Positions 54,003 through 62,975 of a DNA stretch of 64,000 nt are shown here, piece after piece; the stretch's first letter is position 1; every line of letters starts with the position of its first letter. This DNA comes from Microtetraspora fusca (lineage in GTDB: Bacteria > Actinomycetota > Actinomycetes > Streptosporangiales > Streptosporangiaceae). Below the pieces are notes generated by a model that saw nothing but the letters and a program-made list of their open reading frames with translations, had not been told where the DNA came from and did no database searches. A program made the translations under genes and the position numbers. The stretch is taken from contig NZ_BBYK01000039.1 in NCBI RefSeq assembly GCF_001570365.1, positions 399,276 through 463,275 of the forward strand, read 5' to 3'.

Positions 54003-57000
54003 GTGGAGTTCGGAGTTCTCGGGCCGCTCACCGTGCGAAGCGACGGCGAGGCGATGCCCCTGACCTCCGGCAAGCAGCAGACCCTGCTCGCGGCGTTGCT
54101 CTGCCACGCCAACACCCCGGTCTCTCGGGCGCGCCTCATGGAGGCGCTGTGGGAGGAGCCGCCGGCGTCCGCCGTGGAGAACCTGCGCCTCTATGTACAC
54201 CGGCTGCGCCGCGTACTCCGAGCGCCACAGCGCATCACCAGCCACGGCTCCGGCTACCTGCTGACCGTTCATCCCGGCGAGCTGGACGCGGACCGGTTCG
54301 GCGAGCTCGCCGCCGACGCGGGCCGGGCCCGGGAGGGCGGTGACCTGAACCGCGCGGGCGAGCTGCTGACGGAGGCGCTGGGGCTGTGGCGGGGGAAGGC
54401 GTACGACGACATCGCCCAGACCCCTCTGATCCGCGAGACCGCGGCCCGCCTGGAGGAGGAGCGCCTGCGCGCCGTCGAAGAGCGGGCCGACGTCGACCTC
54501 GCGCTCGGCCGGCACGCCGAAGTGGTGCCGGAACTGACCCTGCTGGTGGAGGAGCATCCGTATCGGGAGGTCCTGCGCCGCCACCTGATGCTCGCGCTCT
54601 ATCGGTCCGGCCGGCAGAGCGAGGCGCTGGACGTCTTCCGCCGGACCCGCTCCCTGCTCATCGAGGAGCTGGGCATCGAACCGGGCCCCGAGCTGCGGTT
54701 GCTGCACGAGGCGATGCTGCGTGGCGACGAGGACCTCTTGTCACCGCCGCATCCGTCGTCGCCGCTCGTTCCCCGGGAACTCCCCGTCGACGTGTACGGA
54801 TTCACCGGCCGGGTGGCTGCGATCGAGGCGCTCGACGAGATGCTGGCGGGTGATCGTGGGGGAACGGGCGCGCCGGTCGCCCTCGCGGTCATCGCCGGGC
54901 CCGCCGGCGTCGGCAAGACCGCCCTCGGGGTGCACTGGGCGCAGCGGATCACGCATCTGTTTCCAGACGGGCAGCTCTACCTGAACCTGCGCGGGTATTC
55001 CGCGGAGCCGCCGTTGCGTCCGCTGGAGGCGCTCACGGTGCTGTTGCGCGCGCTGGGCACGCCCCCACAGCGGATGCCGTCCGACACGGCACAGGCCGCG
55101 GCGCGCTACCGTTCGCTCATGGCGGGTCGGCGGATGCTCGTGTTGCTGGACAACGCGGCGTCCGCCGAACAGGTCCGGCCCCTGCTGCCGGGCGCCCTCG
55201 GTTGCTTCGTGGTCGTCACCAGCCGCGACCGCCTCAGCGGGCTGATCGCTCGGGAAGGAGCGCGGCGGATCACGCTCGACGTCCTCACGCCGGCGGAGGC
55301 CCGGGAACTGCTCGTCTCGTTCCTCGGCGGGCAGCGGATCGCGTCGGAGCCGGAGGCCGTGGCGGAAATCGCCGAACGGTGCGGGTGGCTGCCGTTGGCG
55401 TTGCGGATCGCGGCCGCCCGCCTTGCCGATCGCCCACTGCAGGGGATCGCGGACTACGCCGCGGAACTCGCCGAGGGCAACCCGCTTGCCGCGCTGCAGA
55501 TCGCCGGAGACAGCGGCACAGCTGTACGCGCTGCCCTGGACGGGTCGTACGAGACGCTGTCGTCGGAGGAGCGACGAATGTTCCGACTCCTCGGCATCGC
55601 GCCTGGCATGGACTTCACCGTGGAGGCGGCCGCCGCCGCTTCGGACCGGAGCCTGGACCAGACGGTGCGGCTGCTCGATCGACTCTCGGCCGCGCATCTC
55701 CTCGAGGAGCGAGTGGCGGGCCGCTTCGCCTTCCACGACCTCGTCCGGCTGTACGCACAGGCCCAGGCGAACGCGGAGGACAGCGCCGAGGAGCGGGTGG
55801 TAGCCGTCCGGCGGGTCTACCGGTGGTACCTGTCGGCCGCGGACGGCGCGGCCGACCTGCTCTACTCGCATCTGCTGCGCATGCCTCCCCTTCCCGCGCC
55901 CTCCGTACAGTTCGAGGCGGCCCACGACGCCCGCAGATGGCTGGACGCCGAGTCGGTCAACCTGGTGGTCGCGACAGTTGAGGCGGCCGAAGGCGGCGCA
56001 CCGCGCGAGGCATGGCATCTGGCCATGGCGCTGCGCGGCTACTTCTGGCTGTCCGGCGACGCGGACGCGGCCATGACCACGGCGGACGCGGGTGTCGCCG
56101 CCGCGCGGGCGGTCCAGGACCCGCGGGGTGAGGCCGGGGCCCGGCTCACCCTCGGCCAGACCCTCACCCGGCTCGGACGGGTCGAGGAGGCGTTCGGCCA
56201 GCTTGGTCAGGTCATCGAACTGACGGACCGGCTCGACTGGCCAGAGTGCCGGGCGTCCGCGCTCAGTGCGCTCGGCAACCTGCACCTTGAGCGGGGCCGG
56301 CTTGAGCGTTCGGCCGGCTGCTACCGCCAAGCCCTGAGACTGAACCTGGACCGCGGAAACGTGGCGCTACAGGCAGTGAACCTGGCCAACCTCGCAGTCG
56401 TGGCCCTGCATGCGGGGAACCTGGAGCAGGCCGTGGCGTACTGCGAACACGTGCTGACGCGATACGACATGGCCGGTTCGGGTGGGCACCCCGCCGTCCT
56501 CAACACCCTCGGTCACGCCTGCCATCTCCTTGGCAGGTCCGAGGAGGCACTCGGCCATTTCGAGCATGCTCTGGAGATCTACCGAAAGATGGGGAACTCC
56601 GTTGACCAGCCTCTCGTGCTGGCCGCCTGCGCCACCGTGCACCGTGACGCCGGACGCCGGGAGCAAGCTCTGCGGCAGGCCGAGTCGGCCGTCCACGCCG
56701 CGTGCGGCGCCGGGGAACGGATTCAGGCCGGCGTCCTGGGCGATCTCGGCTCGGTGCACCGGCACTTCGGGCGCCTGCCGTCCGCGCTCCGGTATCTCCA
56801 ACAAGCTCAGGCTGCGGCAGAGGTCGTCGCTGACCGGTTGCTGGGCACGTGGATCCGGATCGAGCTCGCCGCGACCCGCCTCGCGGCAGGCGACGTCGCC
56901 GCGGCCACGGCCGATGCGGAGCATGCTTTGGCCCTGGCGAAGGACGCGGGATATCGCCTGTGGGAAGGCCGGGCGCTGCTCGTCCTCGCCGAGGCCGACC

Positions 57001-57239
57001 TCATTCTCGGAAGGGTCGAACGAGCCGCGGAACGCGCCGCATCGGCGCTCGCTCTGCACCGCGAGACCGGCCACAGCCTCGGCCAGGGACAGGCTCTGCT
57101 GCTGCTGGCCGACGCCGCCCGCCGGGGCCGGGCCGATTCTTGTCGTTCCGCCTCCTACCAGGCCGAGGCGGAACGCATCCTCACCGAGATCGGGTCGTTC
57201 CCGGGCCTCTCTTGTCACCGATCAGAAGCCGGGACATGA
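54003..57239 (+). CDS. AfsR/SARP-family regulator with NB-ARC ATPase and TPR domains
   Basis: A 1,078-residue regulator. An OmpR-like SARP DNA-binding domain is at about 1-92 (VEFGVLGPLTVRSDGEAMPL, LWEEPPASAVENLRLYVHRL), and the BTAD helical domain at about 95-240 (RFGELAADAGRAREGGDL, EELGIEPGPELRLLHEA). An NB-ARC ATPase at about 270-560 has Walker A AGPAGVGKTAL, RMLVLLDN and GWLPLALRIAA. The C-terminus is TPR-rich (about 720-1060: ALGNLHLERGRLERSAGCYR). GTG 54003 follows GGGAG; a longer reading to 53781 is antisense to the peptide gene. TPR sensors often bind peptides, so the divergent peptide is a natural ligand candidate. Confidence 0.93.
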   Translation: MEFGVLGPLTVRSDGEAMPLTSGKQQTLLAALLCHANTPVSRARLMEALWEEPPASAVENLRLYVHRLRRVLRAPQRITSHGSGYLLTVHPGELDADRFGELAADAGRAREGGDLNRAGELLTEALGLWRGKAYDDIAQTPLIRETAARLEEERLRAVEERADVDLALGRHAEVVPELTLLVEEHPYREVLRRHLMLALYRSGRQSEALDVFRRTRSLLIEELGIEPGPELRLLHEAMLRGDEDLLSPPHPSSPLVPRELPVDVYGFTGRVAAIEALDEMLAGDRGGTGAPVALAVIAGPAGVGKTALGVHWAQRITHLFPDGQLYLNLRGYSAEPPLRPLEALTVLLRALGTPPQRMPSDTAQAAARYRSLMAGRRMLVLLDNAASAEQVRPLLPGALGCFVVVTSRDRLSGLIAREGARRITLDVLTPAEARELLVSFLGGQRIASEPEAVAEIAERCGWLPLALRIAAARLADRPLQGIADYAAELAEGNPLAALQIAGDSGTAVRAALDGSYETLSSEERRMFRLLGIAPGMDFTVEAAAAASDRSLDQTVRLLDRLSAAHLLEERVAGRFAFHDLVRLYAQAQANAEDSAEERVVAVRRVYRWYLSAADGAADLLYSHLLRMPPLPAPSVQFEAAHDARRWLDAESVNLVVATVEAAEGGAPREAWHLAMALRGYFWLSGDADAAMTTADAGVAAARAVQDPRGEAGARLTLGQTLTRLGRVEEAFGQLGQVIELTDRLDWPECRASALSALGNLHLERGRLERSAGCYRQALRLNLDRGNVALQAVNLANLAVVALHAGNLEQAVAYCEHVLTRYDMAGSGGHPAVLNTLGHACHLLGRSEEALGHFEHALEIYRKMGNSVDQPLVLAACATVHRDAGRREQALRQAESAVHAACGAGERIQAGVLGDLGSVHRHFGRLPSALRYLQQAQAAAEVVADRLLGTWIRIELAATRLAAGDVAAATADAEHALALAKDAGYRLWEGRALLVLAEADLILGRVERAAERAASALALHRETGHSLGQGQALLLLADAARRGRADSCRSASYQAEAERILTEIGSFPGLSCHRSEAGT

Positions 57240-57527
57240 ACGGCATCAACCCCTTTCCCTTGGCCCGAGGAGTGGATCTGGCCCGGTCGGCACACTTATC
57301 CGGACGGCTGAGGCGTACAAGCTGACCGGCGCCATCTTCACGACCATGCGGCTGAAGACCCTACGCGGTATGGCGACCGTGCCCGCGTGGCGTCTGTACT
57401 TCTCGAACCTTGCTGGCCCGATTGACCACGTCGCGGTCGACGCCCGCCTCCTTGGCGCTCTGGCCCTACCTGACGCCTGTGAAACTCCTTTGCGGTGCTT
57501 GATGTCGCGTGGATAGCGTGGCCGTTC
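57240..57527. other. Intergenic stretch after the SARP gene, nothing recognised
   Basis: About 288 bases with frames open by chance in several readings. Some protein-like text (AYKLTGAIFTTMRLKTLRG) is visible in one plus frame, but no start, ribosome site or family support it. It may be a decayed gene. Confidence 0.4.
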
Positions 57528-58037
57528 GTGACTCCGACCCTTCGCACCGAGCGCCTTGTCCTGGACCCCTACACACCCGAGGACGAGGAGGGTTTCGTCG
57601 CCCTCTTCCAGGACACGCGGGTGACCCGATGGATAGGCGACGGCCCCGCTTCCGAGGCAGAGGACCGGGCCCTGTTCGGGCGGATCTTCACGAAGGTGTA
57701 CGCCCAGGACCTGTTCGACGTATGGGCCGTGCGCCGGGACGGACTGTTGATCGGACATGCCGAGATCAAGCCGACCGATCAGGTCCAGGGCCACGAGATC
57801 GTCTATGCGCTGACGCCCACGGCATGGGGATCCGGCCTGGGCACAGAGCTGGCGGAGGCGATCGTCGCCTACGGCTTCGACGTTCTGGGGCTGGCAGAGG
57901 TGCATGCCACTGTGGCCGCGGAGAACACGGCCTCGCTGGCCCTGCTGGAGCGGATCGGTTTCGAGCACGTCCGGGACATCGTCGAGGACGACGGCAGCAT
58001 CACCCGCGTGTTGACCCGTCGTTCAGTTCGACGGTGA
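57528..58037 (+). CDS. GNAT-family N-acetyltransferase (RimJ/RimL-like)
   Basis: A 169-residue acetyltransferase that opens VTPTLRTERLVLDPYTPEDE, the usual RimJ-like first strand. The acetyl-CoA site is YALTPTAWGSGLGTELAEAI, and VAAENTASLALLERIGFEHV is the C-terminal helix-strand. GTG 57528 was chosen since it aligns with the family start; GTG 57495 is an 11-residue extension. Substrate unknown. Confidence 0.86.
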   Translation: MTPTLRTERLVLDPYTPEDEEGFVALFQDTRVTRWIGDGPASEAEDRALFGRIFTKVYAQDLFDVWAVRRDGLLIGHAEIKPTDQVQGHEIVYALTPTAWGSGLGTELAEAIVAYGFDVLGLAEVHATVAAENTASLALLERIGFEHVRDIVEDDGSITRVLTRRSVRR

Positions 58038-58118
58038 CCGCCGCGCCTTCGCTCAGCCGATAGAGCCGGCACCTGGGGCGGTCAGGCAAGGCGAGCCACG
58101 TGCAGCACGAACGCCGCG

Positions 58119-59354
58119 TCATTTCAGCGCGTCGAGGCCCGCGTAGGCGCGGCACTCCGCGTGTGTGCTCGGCAGATTCCAGGCCCGCAGGATCTCGATG
58201 AAATCGCCCCAGCGCCACGTCTCGGGACCCAGCTCGGCCAGGACGCGTACGACCCGCTGCCGCGGCTCGGTCAGCTCCTCGAACGGCGGCAGCGGACGAG
58301 GCGCGGCTTCCTCGAACGTGAGCCGTAGCGCCGCCGTGGCCATCGAAAAGACCGCGATCTCCGAGCTACGCGACAGGCCCTCCAGGACGGCGTCGACAGA
58401 CTCTGCCGGCAAGCGGACGTCCAGCGCGGCCAGCGTCTGCGACGCGTAGGCGCGCCCATCGCCCTCCATGAAATGCACCCCGGGCACCACGTCCGCTTCC
58501 GGCGGGTCGATGCTGGCCGACGCCAGCGCGCCGATGACGTCAGGGTCGAGGACGTCGAGCCGGGCGAGGGCCACTGCGGCGGCCCAGCGCAGCAGCGGCT
58601 CGGGTCCGCTGAGGTGCTCGCGCAGCCGCGGAATCAGCTCAACGTCCGACAGCAGCCCGGCGGAGATGATCGCGTTGGCGACGACGCCGGTGACGGTCTC
58701 GGATCCGAGCAGGGGCCGGAGCGCGTGGATGGAATCGGCTGCTTCCTCCGGGAACCAGCCCAGCAGGTACGCGGTGGCGGACCGGATCTCCGGATCGTCG
58801 TCACCCAGCAGCCGGCGAAGCCCGGGTACCTCGGCTCGGACCGCGTCGTAGACGCCCAGCTCGTCCTGCGCGTATTGGAGCTCTGCGGCGTGGTCGTACC
58901 AGTCCCGCCGCACGCTCCGGGCCCGCCGCTCGCCCTCGTCCCGGGCCGCCGCGACCCACTCGACGATCTTGCGTAGCTCCTCTGCCGGGTCGGCGGCGCT
59001 CATCCGCTCGACCTCGGCCCGCCAGCCCGCGATGTCGACGCCGCGTGGCAGGTGCGCCTCGTCGTATCCGATCGCGACCGAGGCGAGCAGATGCACGATC
59101 TCCTGCCGATCGGGTGTCGCCGGATCCACGGCGAGCCGGGCCAGGAACGGCACCGCATACGCGGTCGCCTGGTATCGGCTGCCCTGGTGGAAGATGTTGC
59201 CGTACAGCTCGGACACGGCGCGTTCGCGCTCGTCGTGAGACTCGGAGCGCAGCGCCCTCAGCAGTCCCGGGACGTCGTCCGCGGGGCCGTAGGCGTGACT
59301 CAGCGCCGCCCAGTCGATCTCATCCAGCCCCGCCAGGACATCGCGATCACCCAT
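58119..59354 (-). CDS. HEAT-repeat protein
   Basis: A 411-residue all-helical protein. Repeated helix pairs typical of HEAT/PBS-lyase repeats include VPGLRRLLGDDDPEIRSATA, LIPRLREHLSGPEPLLRWAA and YASQTLAALDVRLPAE. The family appears as stand-alone scaffold proteins in actinomycetes. No catalytic motif is seen. ATG 59354 (MGDRDV) is the better start; an extension to 59384 adds ten residues. Confidence 0.82.
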   Translation of the reverse strand: MGDRDVLAGLDEIDWAALSHAYGPADDVPGLLRALRSESHDERERAVSELYGNIFHQGSRYQATAYAVPFLARLAVDPATPDRQEIVHLLASVAIGYDEAHLPRGVDIAGWRAEVERMSAADPAEELRKIVEWVAAARDEGERRARSVRRDWYDHAAELQYAQDELGVYDAVRAEVPGLRRLLGDDDPEIRSATAYLLGWFPEEAADSIHALRPLLGSETVTGVVANAIISAGLLSDVELIPRLREHLSGPEPLLRWAAAVALARLDVLDPDVIGALASASIDPPEADVVPGVHFMEGDGRAYASQTLAALDVRLPAESVDAVLEGLSRSSEIAVFSMATAALRLTFEEAAPRPLPPFEELTEPRQRVVRVLAELGPETWRWGDFIEILRAWNLPSTHAECRAYAGLDALK

Positions 59355-59409
59355 GGCGTGCAGTGTGCCAGCCGCCACCGACAATGCCTCACCGCGGGGA
59401 TTCTCCTGC

Positions 59410-59802
59410 TCAGGCCGGGCCGAGCAGGTCCCAGCGGTTTCCGGCGATGTCCAGGAACACGGCGACCTGTCCGTACGGCTCGCTGCGCGGCGAGGTCACG
59501 AACTCGACGCCCGCGGCGACCATCCGCCGGTAGGCGGCGTCGAAGTCGTCCACGCGGAGGAAGAACCCCACCCTGCCGGCCACCTGGTTCCCGACGGCCT
59601 TGGCTTGCCGCTCTCCGTCGGCGCGGGCGAGCAGGATGCCGGTCTCCGCGCCCGGCGGGCGGACGACGACCCACCGTTTCGGACGGCCGTCGTTCGTCAA
59701 GGAGGGCGAGTCCTCCACCAGGTCGAAGCCGAGGACGCCGACGAAGAACTCGATGGCTTCGCCGTAGTCGTCGACGATGATCGCGACTAATTCGATCTTC
59801 AC
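59410..59802 (-). CDS. VOC-family (glyoxalase-like) protein
   Basis: A 130-residue protein with two beta-alpha-beta-beta-beta modules: VAIIVDDYGEAIEFFVGVLG then FFLRVDDFDAAYRRMVAAGV and FLDIAGNRWDLLG. Acidic residues at the ends of strands are placed as in metal-binding VOC enzymes. This is the PhnB/glyoxalase branch, with substrates ranging from methylglyoxal to antibiotics. It is complete and starts at GTG 59802. Confidence 0.86.
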   Translation of the reverse strand: MKIELVAIIVDDYGEAIEFFVGVLGFDLVEDSPSLTNDGRPKRWVVVRPPGAETGILLARADGERQAKAVGNQVAGRVGFFLRVDDFDAAYRRMVAAGVEFVTSPRSEPYGQVAVFLDIAGNRWDLLGPA

Positions 59803-59838
59803 CGTCAGATCGTACGGGAGCGCGTCAGGAGCGGAAGG

Positions 59839-61206
59839 TCAGGCCGCCTCGCGGGAGCCGACGGCTCCGGCGCGGATGCGCGCCACCTGCGTCGCGAGGG
59901 CGTCCACGTCGAACGGCACGGCCGCCGACTCGAACTCCTTGCCCAGCGCGTGCAGCATGTCCATGCCGTCCCAGCTCGCGGCGAACTCGTCGTCGATCGG
60001 CTGCATCAGGTCGGCGAGCGCGTTCTCGGCACGGTTGCGCATCACGAGGATCCGCCACTGCCCGAGGAAGCGGCGGAAGTCCGCCAACCGCTCGCCCGCG
60101 ACGGCGACCTCGGAAACGATCGCGTGCAGCTCCTGGTTCACCTGCTGCGCCCGCGCCGACATCTCCAGGACGCTCTCGTGTACGGCGTCGCAGAGCAGGG
60201 GCACCTCGCTGAGCGAGGTCGACGGCGCGAGGCCGTCCACGACCTCGGCCGCGAACGCGGCGACCATGTCGCTGTGCACGCTGGCCAGCGCGATCCGGAA
60301 CCGCAGGTCCGCGATGTACGAGCGCAGCGCGGTGAGCCGGGGCACCAGCCGCTCGAGCGTGTCCACGGCGGTGCTTGTCGGCGTGGCCATCACCCGGGCG
60401 ACGTTGTGCAGGACGGGGGCGGTGTCGGCGACCCGCTCGGACGCGGTCTGCGCGGCGGCGACGGTGTGGTCGAGCCTGCGGGACATGTCGAGCACCTGGG
60501 TGGACGACCGCAGGAGGCGATCGCTGAGCAGGCGGTAGCTCTCCAGTCGCTCCACCAGGTCGGTGAGCATCGCATCGAGCGCGCCGGCCCCGGCGAGCAC
60601 CTCCGCGATCGGCCCGCGCGCCTCGGGGCGGGCGTACGCCGACGAGGCGAGCCGCCCGCGTGCCGCGATCTCGCCGGCCAGCGCCTCGGTGAGGAAGTCG
60701 TCGTGCGAGCGGAACCCGAGCTCGCCCAGGTGCTGCTCGAGCTGCCTGATGCCGACCACCGCGACCTCACGCCGGTTCATCCCGTGGCGTTCGGCCGCTT
60801 CGGCCTCGACGTCGGCGACGTACTTGTAGATCCGCTTGACCTCGTCGAACAGCTCGGACCTGGGGGCCATCCGGACCGAGAGGAAGCCCTCCGCCGAGGG
60901 CGTCATCGTGGCGAAGACCCAGTAGTTGCTGCCGTCCTTGGCCAGGTTCTGCACGTACGCGCCGGCCGGGCGGCCGGAGAGCAGGCGGTCCCACATCAGC
61001 CGGAAGACCCCGGCCGGCATGTCGGGGTGGCGCACGATGTTGTGCGGGGCGCCGGTCAGCTCGTCGAGGGAGAACCGGGAGGTCCGCACGAAGACAGAGT
61101 TGCCGCTGCGGATCAGACCGCGCCGGTCCGTGGTGGAGAAGAAGAGCTCCTCCGAACCGATGAACTGCTCCGCCCCTGTGGGCATGCGAAACTCGCCAAG
61201 ACTCAT
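59839..61206 (-). CDS. Aer-type PAS-domain protein without a chemoreceptor signalling domain
   Basis: A 455-residue soluble protein. The first 120 residues are an aerotaxis-receptor-like PAS domain: FFSTTDRRGLIRSGNSVFVR, TGAPHNIVRHPDMPAGVFRL, and the WDRLLSGRPAGAYVQNLAKDG and YWV parts, probably holding FAD. The remaining 330 residues are helical with coiled-coil-like stretches, but lack the MCP hairpin tip (no EEQAAS-like tip, no HAMP, no membrane helix). Function is likely redox-sensing signalling to an unknown partner. GGGGAGG precedes ATG 61206. Confidence 0.83.
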   Translation of the reverse strand: MSLGEFRMPTGAEQFIGSEELFFSTTDRRGLIRSGNSVFVRTSRFSLDELTGAPHNIVRHPDMPAGVFRLMWDRLLSGRPAGAYVQNLAKDGSNYWVFATMTPSAEGFLSVRMAPRSELFDEVKRIYKYVADVEAEAAERHGMNRREVAVVGIRQLEQHLGELGFRSHDDFLTEALAGEIAARGRLASSAYARPEARGPIAEVLAGAGALDAMLTDLVERLESYRLLSDRLLRSSTQVLDMSRRLDHTVAAAQTASERVADTAPVLHNVARVMATPTSTAVDTLERLVPRLTALRSYIADLRFRIALASVHSDMVAAFAAEVVDGLAPSTSLSEVPLLCDAVHESVLEMSARAQQVNQELHAIVSEVAVAGERLADFRRFLGQWRILVMRNRAENALADLMQPIDDEFAASWDGMDMLHALGKEFESAAVPFDVDALATQVARIRAGAVGSREAA

Positions 61207-61290
61207 GGTGACCTCCCCGATCAGCGGAGAGACTATCCGCGGGTGATCGGGGTCCCGAAACCGGCTACGCGATCAACGTCCGCCGGTCGG

Positions 61291-61336
61291 TGCGGCTCGT
61301 CCGACCGTCCCTATGCGGCTCGTCCGACCGTCCCTA
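61291..61336. repeat. Two 23-bp tandem copies plus a partial third
   Basis: TGCGGCTCGTCCGACCGTCC CTA occurs at 61291-61313 and again at 61314-61336, followed by TGCGGC. It sits in the 272-base gap between the PAS gene and the small membrane-protein gene, upstream of the PAS start. It is not a CRISPR (no spacers). Confidence 0.85.
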
Positions 61337-61478
61337 TGCGGCGGGGCCTGGCCGGGTACGCGTGGTGCGGACGCCTCTATTCGCGGGAGCGTCGAAGGGC
61401 GACGGCTATTCCTCCGGCCTCATTTCCGCTGTGAAACCCGTTTCTCTCAGCCGGCTCGCACGCGATCGTATTGCGGGG

Positions 61479-61604
61479 TCACCTTTCCCGTCTGCCCCAA
61501 ATCGCGACCCTGATGGTGAGGACGACCAGGGCGACCGTCAATGTGACGATGACCAGCAGGATCGTCCCGATGAGGGTGGTTTCCACGGGGTCGAGATCGC
61601 TCAC
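61479..61604 (-). CDS. Small membrane protein, 41 residues
   Basis: GTG 61604 to TGA 61479. The product has a short acidic N-terminus (SDLDPVETT), one long hydrophobic helix (LIGTILLVIVTLTVALVVLT) and a basic tail (RVAIWGRRER). GAGGAGAG lies six bases before the start, a strong ribosome site. The positive-inside pattern predicts a single-pass protein with the C-terminus in the cytoplasm. It is of unknown function. Confidence 0.68.
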   Translation of the reverse strand: MSDLDPVETTLIGTILLVIVTLTVALVVLTIRVAIWGRRER

Positions 61605-61907
61605 GGTGGACTCTCCTCACGTCACTGTGGGACTCCCCGATCCGCTCGCGATGATGGCACGCTCCACGCGTATTGGGGGTGGAATTCCGCTAAAACCGGC
61701 AGGGCATCGGGAAACAAGGATGTGCGGAAGCGGCGAATTCGTTCGAGAGCGGGGACGGGATCCCGCCCAGCCGTGAGCGGGATCCGGCCGGTCGGCTGCG
61801 TGATTCCGGGCACGGGTGCGCCGATCAACGTACAGCCGGGCGAATACGGCCTGGTCGCATGGGTAGCCGCCTCACCTGACGAACGGGCACGGCGAGGGGA
61901 ATGGGCC
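61605..61907. other. Intergenic region ahead of yihY, nothing certain
   Basis: A 303-base gap between the 41-residue membrane-protein gene (minus) and the YihY gene (plus). I find no gene, tRNA or clear hairpin. It must hold divergent promoters. Confidence 0.5.
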
Positions 61908-62873
61908 ATGACGCGAGAAGATCCTCGGCCGGATTCACACGGGGTGCCGGAGAGTCCCACGCAACTGCCCAAGAGGTCGTGGCTCGCCGTGCTGAAGCGC
62001 ACCGCCAAGGAGTTCCAGCGGGACAAGGTCACCGACTGGGCCGCCGCGCTGACCTATTACGCGGTGCTCTCCCTCTTTCCGGCGCTGCTGGCCATCGTGT
62101 CGTTGCTGGGCCTGTTCGGCGCCTCCGCGACGCGGTCCGCGACGGCCGACCTCACCGCCCTGGCCCCCGGTCCGGCCAAGCAGACCCTCGGGCCCGTACT
62201 GCAGGCGCTGCAGAGCAACCACCAGGCGGCCGGGGTGGCCACCGGCATCGGCATCGTCGTGGCCCTGTGGTCCGCTTCGGGCTACGTCGCGGCTTTCATA
62301 CGCGCGACCAACGCGCTGTACGACATACCTGAAGGACGCCCCCTGTGGGTCACGTTGCCGCTGCGCGTCGGCATCACCGCGATGCTGATCGTGCTGGTCG
62401 TGATCGGAACGTTCGCCGTGGTCTTCACCGGCGGACTGGCGGACAAGGCCGGTCAGGCGCTGGGAATCGGCGAGACGGGGGTCGCGATCTGGAACATCGG
62501 CAAGTGGCCCGTCCTGGTGATCCTCGTCGCGCTGGTGCTCGCCCTGCTGTACTGGATGGCTCCCAACGTGCGGCAGCCGCGCTTCCGCTGGCTCACCCCG
62601 GGCAGCCTGCTGGCGGTGATCCTGTGGATCGTCGCATCGCTTCTCTTCGCCCTGTACGTGGCGAAGTTCGGCTCCTACAACAAGACGTACGCCACGCTGG
62701 CCGGGGTGGTCATCTTCCTGATCTGGTTGTGGATCACCAATATCGCCGTCCTGCTCGGCGTGGAGCTCGACGCCGAACTGGCGCGTGAACGCTTCATCAA
62801 GGCCGGCCACGCCGCCGACGAGACTCCGTACGTCGATCCCCGGGGCACTCGGAAGATGAAGAAAGAGGGATGA
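61908..62873 (+). CDS. YihY/BrkB-family (virulence factor BrkB) membrane protein
   Basis: A 321-residue protein with six or seven helices. Family features are RTAKEFQRDKVTDWAAALTYYAVLSLFPALL (quoted in two parts), IPEGRPLWV, and YAKFGSYNKTYATLAGVVIF with LLGVELDAELAR at the end. The role is uncertain; older annotation as ribonuclease BN is wrong. ATG 61908 (MTREDPR) follows GAGGGGAATGGGCC. The tail is charged (TRKMKKEG). Confidence 0.9.
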   Translation: MTREDPRPDSHGVPESPTQLPKRSWLAVLKRTAKEFQRDKVTDWAAALTYYAVLSLFPALLAIVSLLGLFGASATRSATADLTALAPGPAKQTLGPVLQALQSNHQAAGVATGIGIVVALWSASGYVAAFIRATNALYDIPEGRPLWVTLPLRVGITAMLIVLVVIGTFAVVFTGGLADKAGQALGIGETGVAIWNIGKWPVLVILVALVLALLYWMAPNVRQPRFRWLTPGSLLAVILWIVASLLFALYVAKFGSYNKTYATLAGVVIFLIWLWITNIAVLLGVELDAELARERFIKAGHAADETPYVDPRGTRKMKKEG

Positions 62874-62902
62874 CGCCCGTTCCGGCCCGGCCCAGGTGGT
62901 AC

Positions 62903-62940
62903 GACACAGGCCCGGAGGGGCGGACCTCCGAGCCTGTGCC
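62903..62940. terminator. Bidirectional terminator between yihY and PRC-barrel genes
   Basis: A 16-bp stem with two mismatches (62903-62918 with 62925-62940) and a GGCGGA loop, between two convergent genes. There is no U-tract. Confidence 0.65.
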
Positions 62941-62975
62941 ACGTGACTCCGTGGGCCTGATCGGCCCGTCACCCG

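Noticed and set aside
52367-57239. A full RiPP cluster with maturation enzyme
   Set aside because: No radical-SAM, P450, LanM, YcaO or peptidase gene is visible between 52 and 61 kb.
61291-61336. CRISPR array
   Set aside because: The two units are directly adjacent with no spacers; no cas genes occur in the window.
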